From positions 1-64,000 of the forward strand of contig JBGCFY010000189.1 of NCBI GenBank assembly GCA_045110315.1: 64,000 nt of DNA. Reading direction: 5' to 3'. The DNA is from CALFBG01 sp045110315 (GTDB lineage Bacteria; Bacteroidota; Bacteroidia; Chitinophagales; Saprospiraceae). Below, piece by piece: positions 9,437 to 19,200 of the stretch (positions are counted from its first letter, which is position 1; each line of letters starts with the position of its first letter). A program made the translations under genes and the position numbers. The notes under the pieces were generated by a model, which had not been told where the DNA came from, did no database searches, and saw only the letters and a program-made list of their open reading frames with translations.

Positions 9437-9514
9437 TATTTTTGTTTAAAACATTATCTTTTTCGAATTAACGCAAGCAATACTGCTTTTTGAGAAGAAG
9501 TAAAAACTAAATAC

Positions 9515-10567
9515 GTGCAAGCAGAAAAAAAAGTACAACCCGTAGGTGTCATCGGTGCTGGAAGTTTTGGTACTTCCATTGCCAAGTTGCTATCCGAGAA
9601 TACTGACGTACTGCTTTATAGTCGCAAAGCAGAATTGGTCAACCATATCAATACGAAGCACGAAAACTTAGGGATTGAATTGCCTACTCATATCCGAGCG
9701 ACCAACGATATTCAATATCTCGCTGAACAATGTTCACTTTTGTTTCCCATTGTTCCTTCTTCCAACTTTAGAGATATGATGCGTTCCATTGCTCCGTATC
9801 TCCGACCTTATCATATGCTAATCCACGGAACTAAAGGGATTGATCTAACGGGCATTGGTGACGATGAAGGTCTTAAAAACACGAATCTCCAACGTAAAAA
9901 TGTACATACGATGAGTGAGGTCATTTTGCAAGAAAGTGTCGTCGCACGCGTAGGTTGCCTTTCCGGACCAAACTTATCCTCCGAAATCATGGAAGGTCAA
10001 CCTACCGCTACGGTCATCGCTAGTAAATTCAACGAAGTGATCAAAGCGGGTCGAAAAGTATTGGATAGTGGTCGATTCCACGTTTTTGGGAGCCACGAAA
10101 TTCTCGGTGCCGAATTAGCAGGTGCCCTCAAAAACGTAATCGCAATCGGTTCAGGCGTACTCGGTGGTGCAGGGTTTGGTAAAAATATCCAAGCAATGCT
10201 CATTACGCGGGGCCTAACAGAAATGGTTTATTTTGGTAAAGCACTCGGTTCCAACAGTCGAGCCTTTATCGGAACGGCAGGAATTGGAGACTTGGTAGCC
10301 ACCGCGACAAGTACAAAAAGTCGCAATTATACTTTTGGGGTTCGCTTAGCACAAGGGCAAACCTTAGAAGAAATCAATAATTCAATGCCCGAATTAGCAG
10401 AAGGCGTGCGAACCTTAAAAATCATGCGCCAATTAGCGATTCACTATAAATTACACGTTCCCATTACCCAAATGCTCTACAGTGTTGTTTTCGAAGGATT
10501 TGAAATCGAACGAGCGCTTAATTATTTAATGAAATATCCTTACGCGGTAGATGTTGACTTTTTGTAA
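9515..10567 (+). CDS. gpsA: Glycerol-3-phosphate dehydrogenase, NAD(P)+
   Basis: Reduces dihydroxyacetone phosphate to sn-glycerol-3-phosphate for phospholipid synthesis, cytoplasmic. 350 residues beginning with a GTG at 9515. The dinucleotide-binding loop GVIGAGSFGTSIAKLL is at residues 11-26, and the catalytic region includes HGTKGID, LSGPNLSSEI, and LAGALKNVIAI with the active-site Lys, followed by GTAGIGDLVATATS. Length and motifs agree with GpsA. The stop is followed by a 271-bp gap that contains a coding-like fragment. Confidence 0.96.
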   Translation: MQAEKKVQPVGVIGAGSFGTSIAKLLSENTDVLLYSRKAELVNHINTKHENLGIELPTHIRATNDIQYLAEQCSLLFPIVPSSNFRDMMRSIAPYLRPYHMLIHGTKGIDLTGIGDDEGLKNTNLQRKNVHTMSEVILQESVVARVGCLSGPNLSSEIMEGQPTATVIASKFNEVIKAGRKVLDSGRFHVFGSHEILGAELAGALKNVIAIGSGVLGGAGFGKNIQAMLITRGLTEMVYFGKALGSNSRAFIGTAGIGDLVATATSTKSRNYTFGVRLAQGQTLEEINNSMPELAEGVRTLKIMRQLAIHYKLHVPITQMLYSVVFEGFEIERALNYLMKYPYAVDVDFL

Positions 10568-10603
10568 AAGTCTATGGACAACTCATTTTTTATTTTGAAT
10601 TAA

Positions 10604-10738
10604 AACCTAAAGTTCGGAGTAGTTCTGAATAATGATGCTTTCGAAAACAGCAATGATAATCGTCTGTTTTTACTAAACATTCGCGTTGCTGCCCAGTTTT
10701 CTATCCCTGTTTCCAACTTAGGTATAATTTTTGGTTGA
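10604..10738 (+). pseudogene. Coding-like fragment, possibly the C-terminal end of an outer-membrane barrel gene
   Basis: The frame 10604-10735 is open for 44 codons with no start codon and ends in TGA (10736-10738). The translation reads like real protein: KFGVVLNNDAF, then NRLFLLNIRVAAQF and SIPVSNLGIIFG at the very end. Alternating hydrophobic residues and a short amphipathic last strand resemble the C-terminus of a Bacteroidota outer-membrane beta-barrel. The frame is closed upstream by TAA at 10601. Most likely a decayed gene remnant; chance cannot be excluded. Confidence 0.35.
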
Positions 10739-10838
10739 AAATTATAAATCATTCGCCCGCGAAACTTTAAAACTCACTCCCACCTAGTTCGTCGGCATTC
10801 CTCCCCCACATTATTTCAACCATTTGTATCAAAATACC

Positions 10839-11336
10839 ATGAAAGTACTTCAACAATTACTCGGCTTTGCCTTGCTTTGCCCATTTGCCATAAGTTGCGC
10901 CGACCAACAAGCAGATGTTCTCCCCATTTCTTCTTCGGAAGACCATTACGAAGAAATTCTTACCACTAAAAACTGGAAACTAACCAGTATGAAAGCAGTG
11001 CCCGCTTATCAAGATCCTGATTCGGGCGAATACATCAGTGACTTAATGTCTTATTGGATGGATCATTGCGAAATGGATGATCAACTTATCTTTCGAATGG
11101 ATGGTTCTACGGCTGCGGAAACGGGCGAAGAGCATTGTAATGTTCAAGCTGACATTGAGGAAACCGGACAATGGAAATTCATCTTTGGTAATAGTAAATT
11201 GCAGTTCATTGATTTAAAAGGTCAATCTATTGTCTACGATATTGACAAAATCACAGCTCACGAAATTCAACTCCGCTCTTCCAATCTTTTGAATCAGTTA
11301 AGTACCGCAAAGGTCAGGTTTGAAGCGGTAGACTAG
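10839..11336 (+). CDS. Lipocalin-like lipoprotein, function unknown
   Basis: 165 residues from the ATG at 10839 (an in-frame TTG at 10824 is less likely because the signal peptide begins at MKVLQQLLG). The lipoprotein cysteine is Cys20 (FAISC). The mature part begins with NWKLTSMKAVPAY near residue 47, continues with MDDQLIFRMDGS and ends with a strand pattern around IQLRSSNL, the layout of small lipocalin-like domains common in Bacteroidota lipoproteins. Two hairpins follow, the second a terminator. Ligand unknown. Confidence 0.75.
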   Translation: MKVLQQLLGFALLCPFAISCADQQADVLPISSSEDHYEEILTTKNWKLTSMKAVPAYQDPDSGEYISDLMSYWMDHCEMDDQLIFRMDGSTAAETGEEHCNVQADIEETGQWKFIFGNSKLQFIDLKGQSIVYDIDKITAHEIQLRSSNLLNQLSTAKVRFEAVD

Positions 11337-11360
11337 GCGATGTAAGAAACGATAAAGCTA

Positions 11361-11397
11361 AATCTGTTGATTAGTCACTTGGATTAATCGACAGATT
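11361..11397. repeat. 13-bp inverted repeat downstream of lipoprotein gene
   Basis: Arms at 11361-11373 and 11385-11397 (AATCTGTTGATTA versus TAATCGACAGATT) pair with one G-T wobble around an 11-base loop. There is no T-run, so it may be an RNA-stabilising hairpin placed before the true terminator. Confidence 0.5.
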
Positions 11398-11439
11398 CTT
11401 AGTATTTTGGGATATTATTGTACGAAAGCAGTTAGATTT

Positions 11440-11468
11440 AAAGCTAGAAGCTTCATTTCTAGCTTTTT
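11440..11468 (+). terminator. Rho-independent terminator after the lipocalin-like lipoprotein
   Basis: Arms AAAGCTAGAA (11440-11449) and TTCTAGCTTT (11457-11466) form a perfect 10-bp stem with a seven-base loop, running into a T-run to 11468. Confidence 0.75.
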
Positions 11469-11586
11469 GGCAATTAATTTGAAGAATGTTAAAGGAGTTG
11501 GTTCTCGGTTTACCACCAACTAGTTATTTTGAATTTAGAAGTTGTTTTAAAATGACTACGATTGCTTCTTTTTAAAAAAATATCCC

Positions 11587-14500
11587 ATGTATAAAGTTTC
11601 CCTCAAGGTATTAACCTATTGCCTTACTGCTAGTTTGTTAATATTTTGTGCAGGCTGCACCCAAGATCAGTCCGATAATCAGCTAAGCCAAACGACTACG
11701 GCGGCACTTGATGGTCCCTTATTCCAAATGGTAGATCCTGCGCATTCTAATTTGCAGTTTAGCAATCAAATTCAGGAAACCGACGCGCAAAACTATATTT
11801 TTTATAATTATTTTTACAATGGTGGTGGCGTTTCCTTGGGAGATATTAATAACGATGGCCTCATCGATATTTACCTTAGTGCGAACCAGCAAAGTAATAA
11901 ACTCTACCTCAATAAAGGCAATTTACAATTTGAAGATATCACTGCAAAAGCAGGTGTAGCGGATGCAACGGGTTGGACAACCGGCGTCAACATGATTGAT
12001 ATCAATGGAGACGGCTGGCTAGATATTTATGTTTGTAAAGCGGGCTATCAAAACTTTGAACTCCGACAAAATAAACTTTACATCAACGATGGCAAAATGG
12101 GCTTTACCGAACAAGCCAAGACTTATGGTCTGAATGATGATGGTTTTGCAACCCAATCTTATTTCCTCGATTACGACAAAGATGGCGACCTTGATATGTA
12201 TTTGGTGAATCACCGTCACGATTTTAAGAACAATACCAAATTGAGTCAGCGCATCGACAACGACCTGGTTCCAGAATTGAGCGATAAACTTTTCCGCAAC
12301 GACGGAAATAATCGTTTTACAGAAGTCGGTAAAGCAGCAGGAATTATGAATAAAGCTTGGGGTTTGAGCGCAACAATCGCAGATTTTAATGACGATGGCT
12401 GGGAAGATATTTACGTTGCTAACGATTTTATGCAACCCGACTATTTATACATCAATAACCAAAAAGGAGGATTTACCAATCAGGTGCAAGATTATATGCG
12501 CCATATTTCTTTCTACTCAATGGGCTCGGATATTAGTGACATTAATAATGACGGTTTACCAGATTTAGTGGTTTTGGATATGGTAGCAGAAGACCACGTA
12601 CGTTCCAAACGAAATATGGCCTCGATGAGCAACTTCAATTTTTGGAGTATGGTGGAAAGAGGGTATCATTATCAATATATGCAAAATTCTTTGCAGCTCA
12701 ATAACGGCAAGGGTTCTTTTAGTGAGATTTCACAACTTGCTGGTATTTCGAAAACCGATTGGAGTTGGGCACCGCTTTTAGCCGATTTTGATAATGATGG
12801 TTACAAGGATTTATTTGTCACCAATGGAATTAAAAGAGACGTTACCGACAATGATTTTAAACTTCAATTGGCGGCACTTCAAAAGGCAGGAAAAAAGATC
12901 AATTATCAGCAATTGCTTAATATGATGCCTTCGAATACACAAGCCAATTATATTTTTCAAAATAATGGAGACTTAAGCTTTAGCAAAAAGACGATGGCTT
13001 GGGGTTTATCTCGATCGGTAAATTCCAACGGTAGTGCCTATGCCGATTTGGACAATGATGGGGATTTGGATTTGGTTGTTAATAACTTGGATGCGGTGGC
13101 CGCAATTTATAAAAATACGAGCAATACCGCTAACAACTATTTAGACGTTCAACTCAAAGGAAACACTAAGAATCCAATGGGCATCGGTGCGAAAATTACT
13201 TTGCAAAGCGAAGCGGGACTCCAATATCAAGAACAATATTTGTCTAGAGGATTTCAATCTTCGGTCAGTCCAGTATTACACTTTGGCTTGGGAAAAACGC
13301 CCCAAATCGATCGATTAACAGTTGCTTGGCCTGATGGTACAGAAAGTATTCTGCAAAATGTAAAAGTCAATCAGCGTCTTGTCGTTGAGCAAAAGCAAGC
13401 AAAAAAATTCGCTCGCACGCAGCAAAAGCCAAAACGTACTTTCCAAGAGCTTGACCCAAAGACCCTAGGGATTGATTATCGCCACCAAGAAAAAAACTAC
13501 GACGATTTCCTCAAAGAGATTCTATTACCACATAAACATTCTCAGCACGGTCCTTATCTCGCGAAAGCGGATGTGAATGGAGATGGATTGGAGGACTTTT
13601 TTGTCGGTGGAGCGGCAGGTTCAGCGGGTGCCTTGTACGTCCAAGATCAAGCAGGGAAATTCCAGCAGTTGAGTGAAAACACTTGGAAAAAGGACAAAGC
13701 TTACGAAGACTTAGGTCTCGTATTTTTTGATGCAGACCAAGATGAAGATTTAGATTTATACGTGGTGAGTGGCAGTAACGAATTTCCGGAACAATCTCCC
13801 CTTTTACAGGATCGACTTTATTTGAACGATGGAAAAGGCAATTTTAAAAAGGCAAATAATCGCTTACCCAAGATGTTGACGAGTGGCTTACGTGTCCGAG
13901 CAGCAGATTTTGATGGCGATGGCGACCAAGATTTGTTTGTGGGTGGACGGGTAGTTCCTGCCAAATATCCGCAAACGCCTCGCTCCTACTTATTGCAAAA
14001 TGATAAAGGCTATTTTAAGGATGTTACCAAAAGTATCGCGCCCGAATTAGCCAGTTGTGGAATGGTTACCGACGCCATTTTCACGGACGTGGATCAAGAT
14101 AAAGATTTAGATTTGTTGGTCGTCGGAGAATGGATGCCGATTCAATTATATAAGAATGAGCAAAATAAACTGGTGCTGCAAGAGGAACCGAGTCTAGCCA
14201 AAACGAATGGTTGGTGGTTTAGCATTCGTGCGGGAGATTTTGATGGCGATGGCGATCAAGACTATATGGTGGGGAATTTGGGTAAAAACAAGAAATTCAA
14301 GGCCAATTACGACAGCCCTTTTCATGTCTATTGCAACGACTTCGATGATTCGGGCTCTTTGGATATTGTCCTGAGTAGTGAATCTACTGGAACCCAATTA
14401 CCGGTACGAGGACGAGAATGCTCATCACAACAGATGCCATTCATCAAAGAAAAATTTCCTACCTATAAACAATTTGCAGAAGCAAGCCTCGACGATATCT

Positions 14501-14913
14501 ACGGCGAAAAACTAGCCTCTGCAACGCATCTCGAAGCCTACACTTTTGCGAGTAGCTATCTCCAGAATAATGGAGACGGTAGTTTTGAGCTCATCAAACT
14601 TCCAAACCCTGCACAAATTGGTCCCATCACTGGAATGTGGATTGACGATTACAATCAGGACAAGGCTTTGGATGTAATTGCGATCGGCAACATCTATGGT
14701 TCTGAAGTAGAAACGGTACGCTATGATGCCTCCGTTGGAGTTTTATTAGAAGGAAACTCGCAAGCAGCCTTTAAGGCAATCACAAATTTACAAAGCGGGA
14801 TTCGTACCAATGGAGATGCAAAAGATATCCTTCTCATTGAACGAGGCACACACCCTGCTTTACTCTTGGTAAGTCTGAACAATCAAGCCGTACAAACTTT
14901 CCGTCAAAATTAA
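11587..14913 (+). CDS. FG-GAP/VCBS-repeat lipoprotein with ASPIC/UnbV domain (CRTAC1-like)
   Basis: 1108 residues with lipoprotein cysteine Cys24 (FCAGC). Two beta-propeller-like halves are built from calcium-binding FG-GAP repeats: DINNDGLIDIY, DINGDGWLDIY, DYDKDGDLDMY, DFNDDGWEDIY and DFDNDGYKDLF in the first, and DVNGDGLEDFF, DFDGDGDQDLF and DFDGDGDQDYM in the second. Between them at about 520-600 lies an ASPIC/UnbV domain (NPMGIGAKITL, SRGFQSSVSP, LHFGLGK, VAWPDGT). Such surface lipoproteins are abundant in Bacteroidota and often accompany SusCD-type loci, but none is present here. Binding or adhesion is plausible; function is not established. A non-coding 1.3 kb region follows. Confidence 0.9.
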   Translation: MYKVSLKVLTYCLTASLLIFCAGCTQDQSDNQLSQTTTAALDGPLFQMVDPAHSNLQFSNQIQETDAQNYIFYNYFYNGGGVSLGDINNDGLIDIYLSANQQSNKLYLNKGNLQFEDITAKAGVADATGWTTGVNMIDINGDGWLDIYVCKAGYQNFELRQNKLYINDGKMGFTEQAKTYGLNDDGFATQSYFLDYDKDGDLDMYLVNHRHDFKNNTKLSQRIDNDLVPELSDKLFRNDGNNRFTEVGKAAGIMNKAWGLSATIADFNDDGWEDIYVANDFMQPDYLYINNQKGGFTNQVQDYMRHISFYSMGSDISDINNDGLPDLVVLDMVAEDHVRSKRNMASMSNFNFWSMVERGYHYQYMQNSLQLNNGKGSFSEISQLAGISKTDWSWAPLLADFDNDGYKDLFVTNGIKRDVTDNDFKLQLAALQKAGKKINYQQLLNMMPSNTQANYIFQNNGDLSFSKKTMAWGLSRSVNSNGSAYADLDNDGDLDLVVNNLDAVAAIYKNTSNTANNYLDVQLKGNTKNPMGIGAKITLQSEAGLQYQEQYLSRGFQSSVSPVLHFGLGKTPQIDRLTVAWPDGTESILQNVKVNQRLVVEQKQAKKFARTQQKPKRTFQELDPKTLGIDYRHQEKNYDDFLKEILLPHKHSQHGPYLAKADVNGDGLEDFFVGGAAGSAGALYVQDQAGKFQQLSENTWKKDKAYEDLGLVFFDADQDEDLDLYVVSGSNEFPEQSPLLQDRLYLNDGKGNFKKANNRLPKMLTSGLRVRAADFDGDGDQDLFVGGRVVPAKYPQTPRSYLLQNDKGYFKDVTKSIAPELASCGMVTDAIFTDVDQDKDLDLLVVGEWMPIQLYKNEQNKLVLQEEPSLAKTNGWWFSIRAGDFDGDGDQDYMVGNLGKNKKFKANYDSPFHVYCNDFDDSGSLDIVLSSESTGTQLPVRGRECSSQQMPFIKEKFPTYKQFAEASLDDIYGEKLASATHLEAYTFASSYLQNNGDGSFELIKLPNPAQIGPITGMWIDDYNQDKALDVIAIGNIYGSEVETVRYDASVGVLLEGNSQAAFKAITNLQSGIRTNGDAKDILLIERGTHPALLLVSLNNQAVQTFRQN

Positions 14914-14989
14914 GGTGTGCTTAACGCAATACTGTCGGTTGGAGAAAAAGAGCCAATTAAAGTGGGGAAAAGCGAGCCTTGGTGTGACT

Positions 14990-15098
14990 ACAAAAAAGTA
15001 GGAGACCTCCAGAAAACTGGAAGACTCCCTTCACTAAAACGCCTATTAAATTTTTATTCAACTATTGTTTTCTAAATACAGTATAAAGATGGGCTTAT
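14990..15098. repeat. 109-bp direct repeat, copy 1
   Basis: Matches 15721-15829 with two mismatches, the first 94 bases being identical. Near its start it has an imperfect 12-bp hairpin, GGAGACCTCCAG then AAAA then CTGGAAGACTCC. Read on the minus strand the hairpin is followed by a T6 run, so it could act as a terminator for leftward transcripts. Downstream flanks of both copies share the word AAACACAATT and are AT-rich. Confidence 0.9.
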
Positions 15099-15282
15099 TC
15101 TGTAGTAAAAAAAAACACAATTCCAGCTTTTTATCATCTCATTTTATACTTTTTTTATTTTGTATGGAATTATAAATCAAACTAATAAATTAGAATTATT
15201 TTTAATTTATTGGAATTAATTACGAGAATTATAAATCCAATTTTTGCAAAAAAAGAGTAAAAAAATCACTTTTCTTTGTTTA

Positions 15283-15490
15283 AATCGAAGAAGTTGTTTT
15301 AAAATGGGGGTTGAAACTAGTTGTAAGCGCTTGGTTTTCAAGAGGAAGCTCCATTTTTTTTTCGTAGCCATCGCTGCGGGGAAAAAAATTAGCTGAAATA
15401 TTGGAAATCAATGGCTTGCAAATAAATCATCTATCTAGTTTTAAATAACTTCTAAATAAAGAAGTTCTTAACCCTTATAAAATACCGATT
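15283..15490. repeat. Dispersed ~200-bp foldback element, copy A
   Basis: Similar by eye over about 200 bp to 63346-63553. The best conserved block contains TTTTCAAGAGGAAGCTCCAT. Both copies have an outer AAAATGG / CCATTTT pairing around an inner GCTT...AAGC hairpin, and both end in a CTTATAAAATAC word. No open frame. The nature (mobile non-autonomous element, RNA, or duplication scar) is undecided. Confidence 0.65.
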
Positions 15491-15720
15491 CAATACGCGT
15501 TTTATCGCAAAAAGCGATTTAGGTAGACGTTTGGACAAAAGCAAGTAGTAGAAATTGTTTAAAGATTCAGGTATCACTCCACTAAAATTTATAGCGAAGT
15601 TGTTTTAAAAAAAGAGCTAGAATAGATCAATGAAATCGTAGGAAAAGGAAGAGTGAAAATTTAACGATAAGGATTTCCCTACCTTGAAGAGAATGCCAGC
15701 TGCCTTGCGTTGACTTAGTC

Positions 15721-15829
15721 ACAAAAAAGTAGGAGACCTCCAGAAAACTGGAAGACTCCCTTCACTAAAACGCCTATTAAATTTTTATTCAACTATTGTT
15801 TTCTAAATACAGTACAAATATGGGCTTAT
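15721..15829. repeat. 109-bp direct repeat, copy 2
   Basis: Second copy of the element at 14990-15098, same orientation, with the same hairpin. The two copies bracket 622 bp that include the dispersed foldback element. Confidence 0.9.
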
Positions 15830-16190
15830 CCTGATCAATAAAAAAACACAATTAGTTAAATTCATCTTTACAATTTATATTTTTTATGTTTTGTATTAAA
15901 TTGCAAATCAAATACAAAAACCAATTTAATTATCAATTTAATCGTAAATATCATCTTTGAAAAATCTTATTTTTTTTAAAAAAGCCTTAAATTTTAACTT
16001 CTTTATTAAAAATTCATTTTTGTTAAACACCAACTTAATATTAACTAGCTTGTATTTGTGGTAAAATAGATCACGATAGCATTGATTTAGAGCTATTTCC
16101 ACTTGACACCTAACTATAAAAATAGTCCAAATGAAAAGTATCCGGTAAGCATATCCGGTAAGCCATAATTCAAAGGTTTGTTTTAAAAAC

Positions 16191-16227
16191 TAAAAGGAGC
16201 AAAGCGCGTATGGCCTTGCTCCTTTTT
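16191..16227. terminator. Bidirectional terminator at the end of the BNR-repeat gene
   Basis: Arms GGAGCAA (16196-16202) and TTGCTCC (16216-16222) with A-rich left and T-rich right flanks. It lies just past the stop of the leftward gene ending at 16259 and would also stop rightward transcripts. Confidence 0.75.
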
Positions 16228-16258
16228 CGATTAATCGTTGTTTTAAACTACTTAAACT

Positions 16259-19200
16259 TTATTTCTTAGGCAACGGTTCTCCTTCAATCCAAGGCGCGCC
16301 AGCTGCAATCATATCTTTTGCCAACTGAGAAATTTTTGTTCGACTTGCCATTAATTTCGTTTGCAAAGCCTGCATTTGCTTATTGACAATGGTTAAACCA
16401 TTTTTCTGATTCGTCGTCGGTCCATAGGTAGAATTTCCAATTCCAATACTGATACTAAATAATCTACCACCAATCGTTGGATTTACTTTTTCCCCAGGTT
16501 CTTGCCTTGCCATATCTCCATTGAGGGATTCGTTAATTGCTATGATTTCTTTCCGTAGTTCCGCTAAGCGTTGATCCAAAGAACCCGCCGCTGCACGAGA
16601 ATGATACAATACTTTTTTCATGCGCTTCAACTTTGTATGTGCGTTGCCCAAGCTAATCTGCAAAGCGGAATGTTGACGTACCGCCGCTTCGTAATCTCGC
16701 CAAAACTTCGCAACAACTTCTGGAGCCGCTCCTTCCAAAGCACCTTTCCGCAAAGGCACGACTTCAAAATTTTGTGGGCTAGACAACTCCGTAACTACAC
16801 CATCTACTTCCTTTGATAGACTCGCCGTGTACGTTCCAGGTGCAGCCATCAACCCTTGTGGAGGTCCGCCCCACATTGGTGCCGGAGGTTCGATCATTCT
16901 AATGGCGTTGGGTGCAGGATAGCGTAAATCCCAAGCTACTCGGTGGAACCCCTTCTTCGTTTTACCAGCTACTCTTCGGACAACCTGCCCTTGACTATCT
17001 TTGATGGTCAACCAAACTTTAGCTGCGGCTTCATTTTTTTCTGCTTCAATTGCTTCCCAACCAGGGAAACTTGCGCTATTTGGGTTTTCTTTTTCTCGTG
17101 CCTGTCGCTTTTCTTTTTGAGACGATAAATCGTTTTGTAAGTAGTAAGTAAGCACCGCTCCAAAAGGAGGATTCGGAGCCACAAAATGTCCCGCTCCTTG
17201 ATCTCCTTTGCTTCCATCAAAACCTAAATGAGAACGAGGAATAAACCACCATGCCTTCCGTGTAGGAAAGAGCGTCGCCTCCGAAGTTAGGGTTGCCTCC
17301 GTTACTTCCCGCAAAGCAGAATAATCATCTAATACGTAAAAACTACGGCCAAAAGAAGCCCCTACCAAGTCATTTTCTCTACGTTGAATCGCTAAATCTC
17401 TAAAAGAAATTGTCGGTACACCTCCTTTAAGTTGAATCCACTTGTTTCCACCGTTTGGCGAAAAGTAAATTCCAAATTCAGTACCGATAAATAATAAATC
17501 TTTCTTCACGTGATCTTGTACCAATCGCCAAACCAACGTTCGATCTGGCAAGTTTGCACGAATAGATTTCCAAGTTTTACCACGATCTGTACTTTTCAAA
17601 AGATACGGTTGATAGTCTCCATATTTGTGGTTATCCATAGAAACATATACCGTATTTGCATCAAAAAGATCTGCTTTGATATCATTGATGTAAGGCACTT
17701 TTGGCATTCCTGCAATCTTACTAACTTCTATCTTGCGCCAATTCTTTCCGTAGTCTTCGGTAACTTGAATCATCCCATCATCCGTGCCGACGTAAATCAA
17801 TCCTTCTTGTTTGGGAGACTCTGCAATGGAAGTAATCGTGTTGTAATTTGACATTGCCGATAAATCCCAAGCATTATCCCAACTCTGCTGTTTCCCCATA
17901 ATGGGTAGCGTCAAGCGATTTTGATTACGAGTCAAATCGCCAGAAATGGTACGCCAATCATCACCACGGTTATCCGATACCCACAATCGTTGCGAAGCGA
18001 AAAATATGCGTTTAGGAGAATGTGGACTTACCAAAATCGGTGCGTCCCAATTGAAGCGCTCATAAACTTCCCCTTCTGCGGGTTGCGGCTGAATATCCAT
18101 TGTTTCGCCGGTAATCATATCAATTCTAGCAAGTGTGCCTTCTTGCCGCTGACCATACATAATATTAGGGTTGCCAGGTTCCGTTGCAGGTTGATGTCCA
18201 TCCCAGTCCAATACAACCCTCCAATCTGAGTTTTGAATACCTTGTACATTATCCGTGCGCGAAGGTCCTCCTTCGGTGCTATTATCTTGGGTTCCCCCGA
18301 ATATATTATAGAAAGGTTCAGCATCATCAACGGCTACTTTATAAAATTGCGTTAAGGGCAAGTTCGCCATGTAACGCCAGTTTTTAGCCAAATCGAAAGA
18401 TTCGTATACACCACCGTCCGTTCCCATCAGTAAATAGTCAGGATCATCTTTACGAAAAGCTAAGGCATGATTATCGGAATGTTTGTGCTTTTCAGTCATG
18501 CGCCGAAAAGTCTTACCACCATTCTCAGAGATTTGCACCCTGACATCTAATAGATAGATACGATCGAATTGATGTGGACAAGCATAAAGTTCTTGATAGT
18601 AGTGTGGTCCGGTAGCCCCCGATACAGCATTTGACATTTTAGTCCAACTCGCTCCCCGATCTGCCGAACGGTAAACACCTCCTTTTCGACGATCTAGTTC
18701 AATAGCCGCGTACAAAACATCTGGCTGTTGTGGGGAAATGGCTAAACCAATTTTTCCTAAATTCGACTTTGGTAATCCTTCCGTTAATTTTTCCCAAGTC
18801 TCGCCGCCATCAACACTCCGGTGCAAACCAGAACCAGGTCCTCCTCCCATATATGCTGCTACGGTACGATGTCGATCCCAAGTAGCTGCGTATAAAACGT
18901 CCGGATTCCGAGGATCGATACTGATATCCGTGACGCCCGTCCATTCAGAATTCCCTAAGGTTCGTTTCCAGTTTTTTCCACCATCGGTAGATTTATACAA
19001 TCCACGTTCTCCACCTTTTGACCAAAGTGGTCCTTGCGAAGCAACCCAAACCACATCAGAGTCGTCAGGATGCACGATAATTTTGGAAACGTGTTCTGAC
19101 TTTTTCAAGCCCATATTCTTCCAAGTCTTTCCACCATCGCCACTGCGATAAACACCATCTCCAAAAGAAAGGTGTCTTCCTCCAACATTTTCTCCCGTCC

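Larger units (their letters stand above)
14914..16258. other. 1.35 kb non-coding region with repeats
   Basis: The longest gene-free stretch in the window, very AT-rich. It contains two copies of a 109-bp direct repeat 731 bp apart, one copy of a dispersed foldback element whose relative is at 63.35 kb, further copies of the word GAAGTTGTTTTAAAA (15290, 15596; also 11538 outside the region), and a terminator near 16.2 kb. No open frame over 60 codons and no transposase remnant were recognised. Confidence 0.8.

Noticed and set aside
12019..12435. 138-codon minus-strand frame inside the FG-GAP lipoprotein gene
   Set aside because: Complementary-strand shadow of Asp-rich repeats (GAT codons read as ATC). 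The forward frame has all the motifs.
14914..16258. Insertion-sequence remnant in the repeat region
   Set aside because: No transposase-like frame, no clear terminal inverted repeats and no target duplication could be seen; kept as repeats only.
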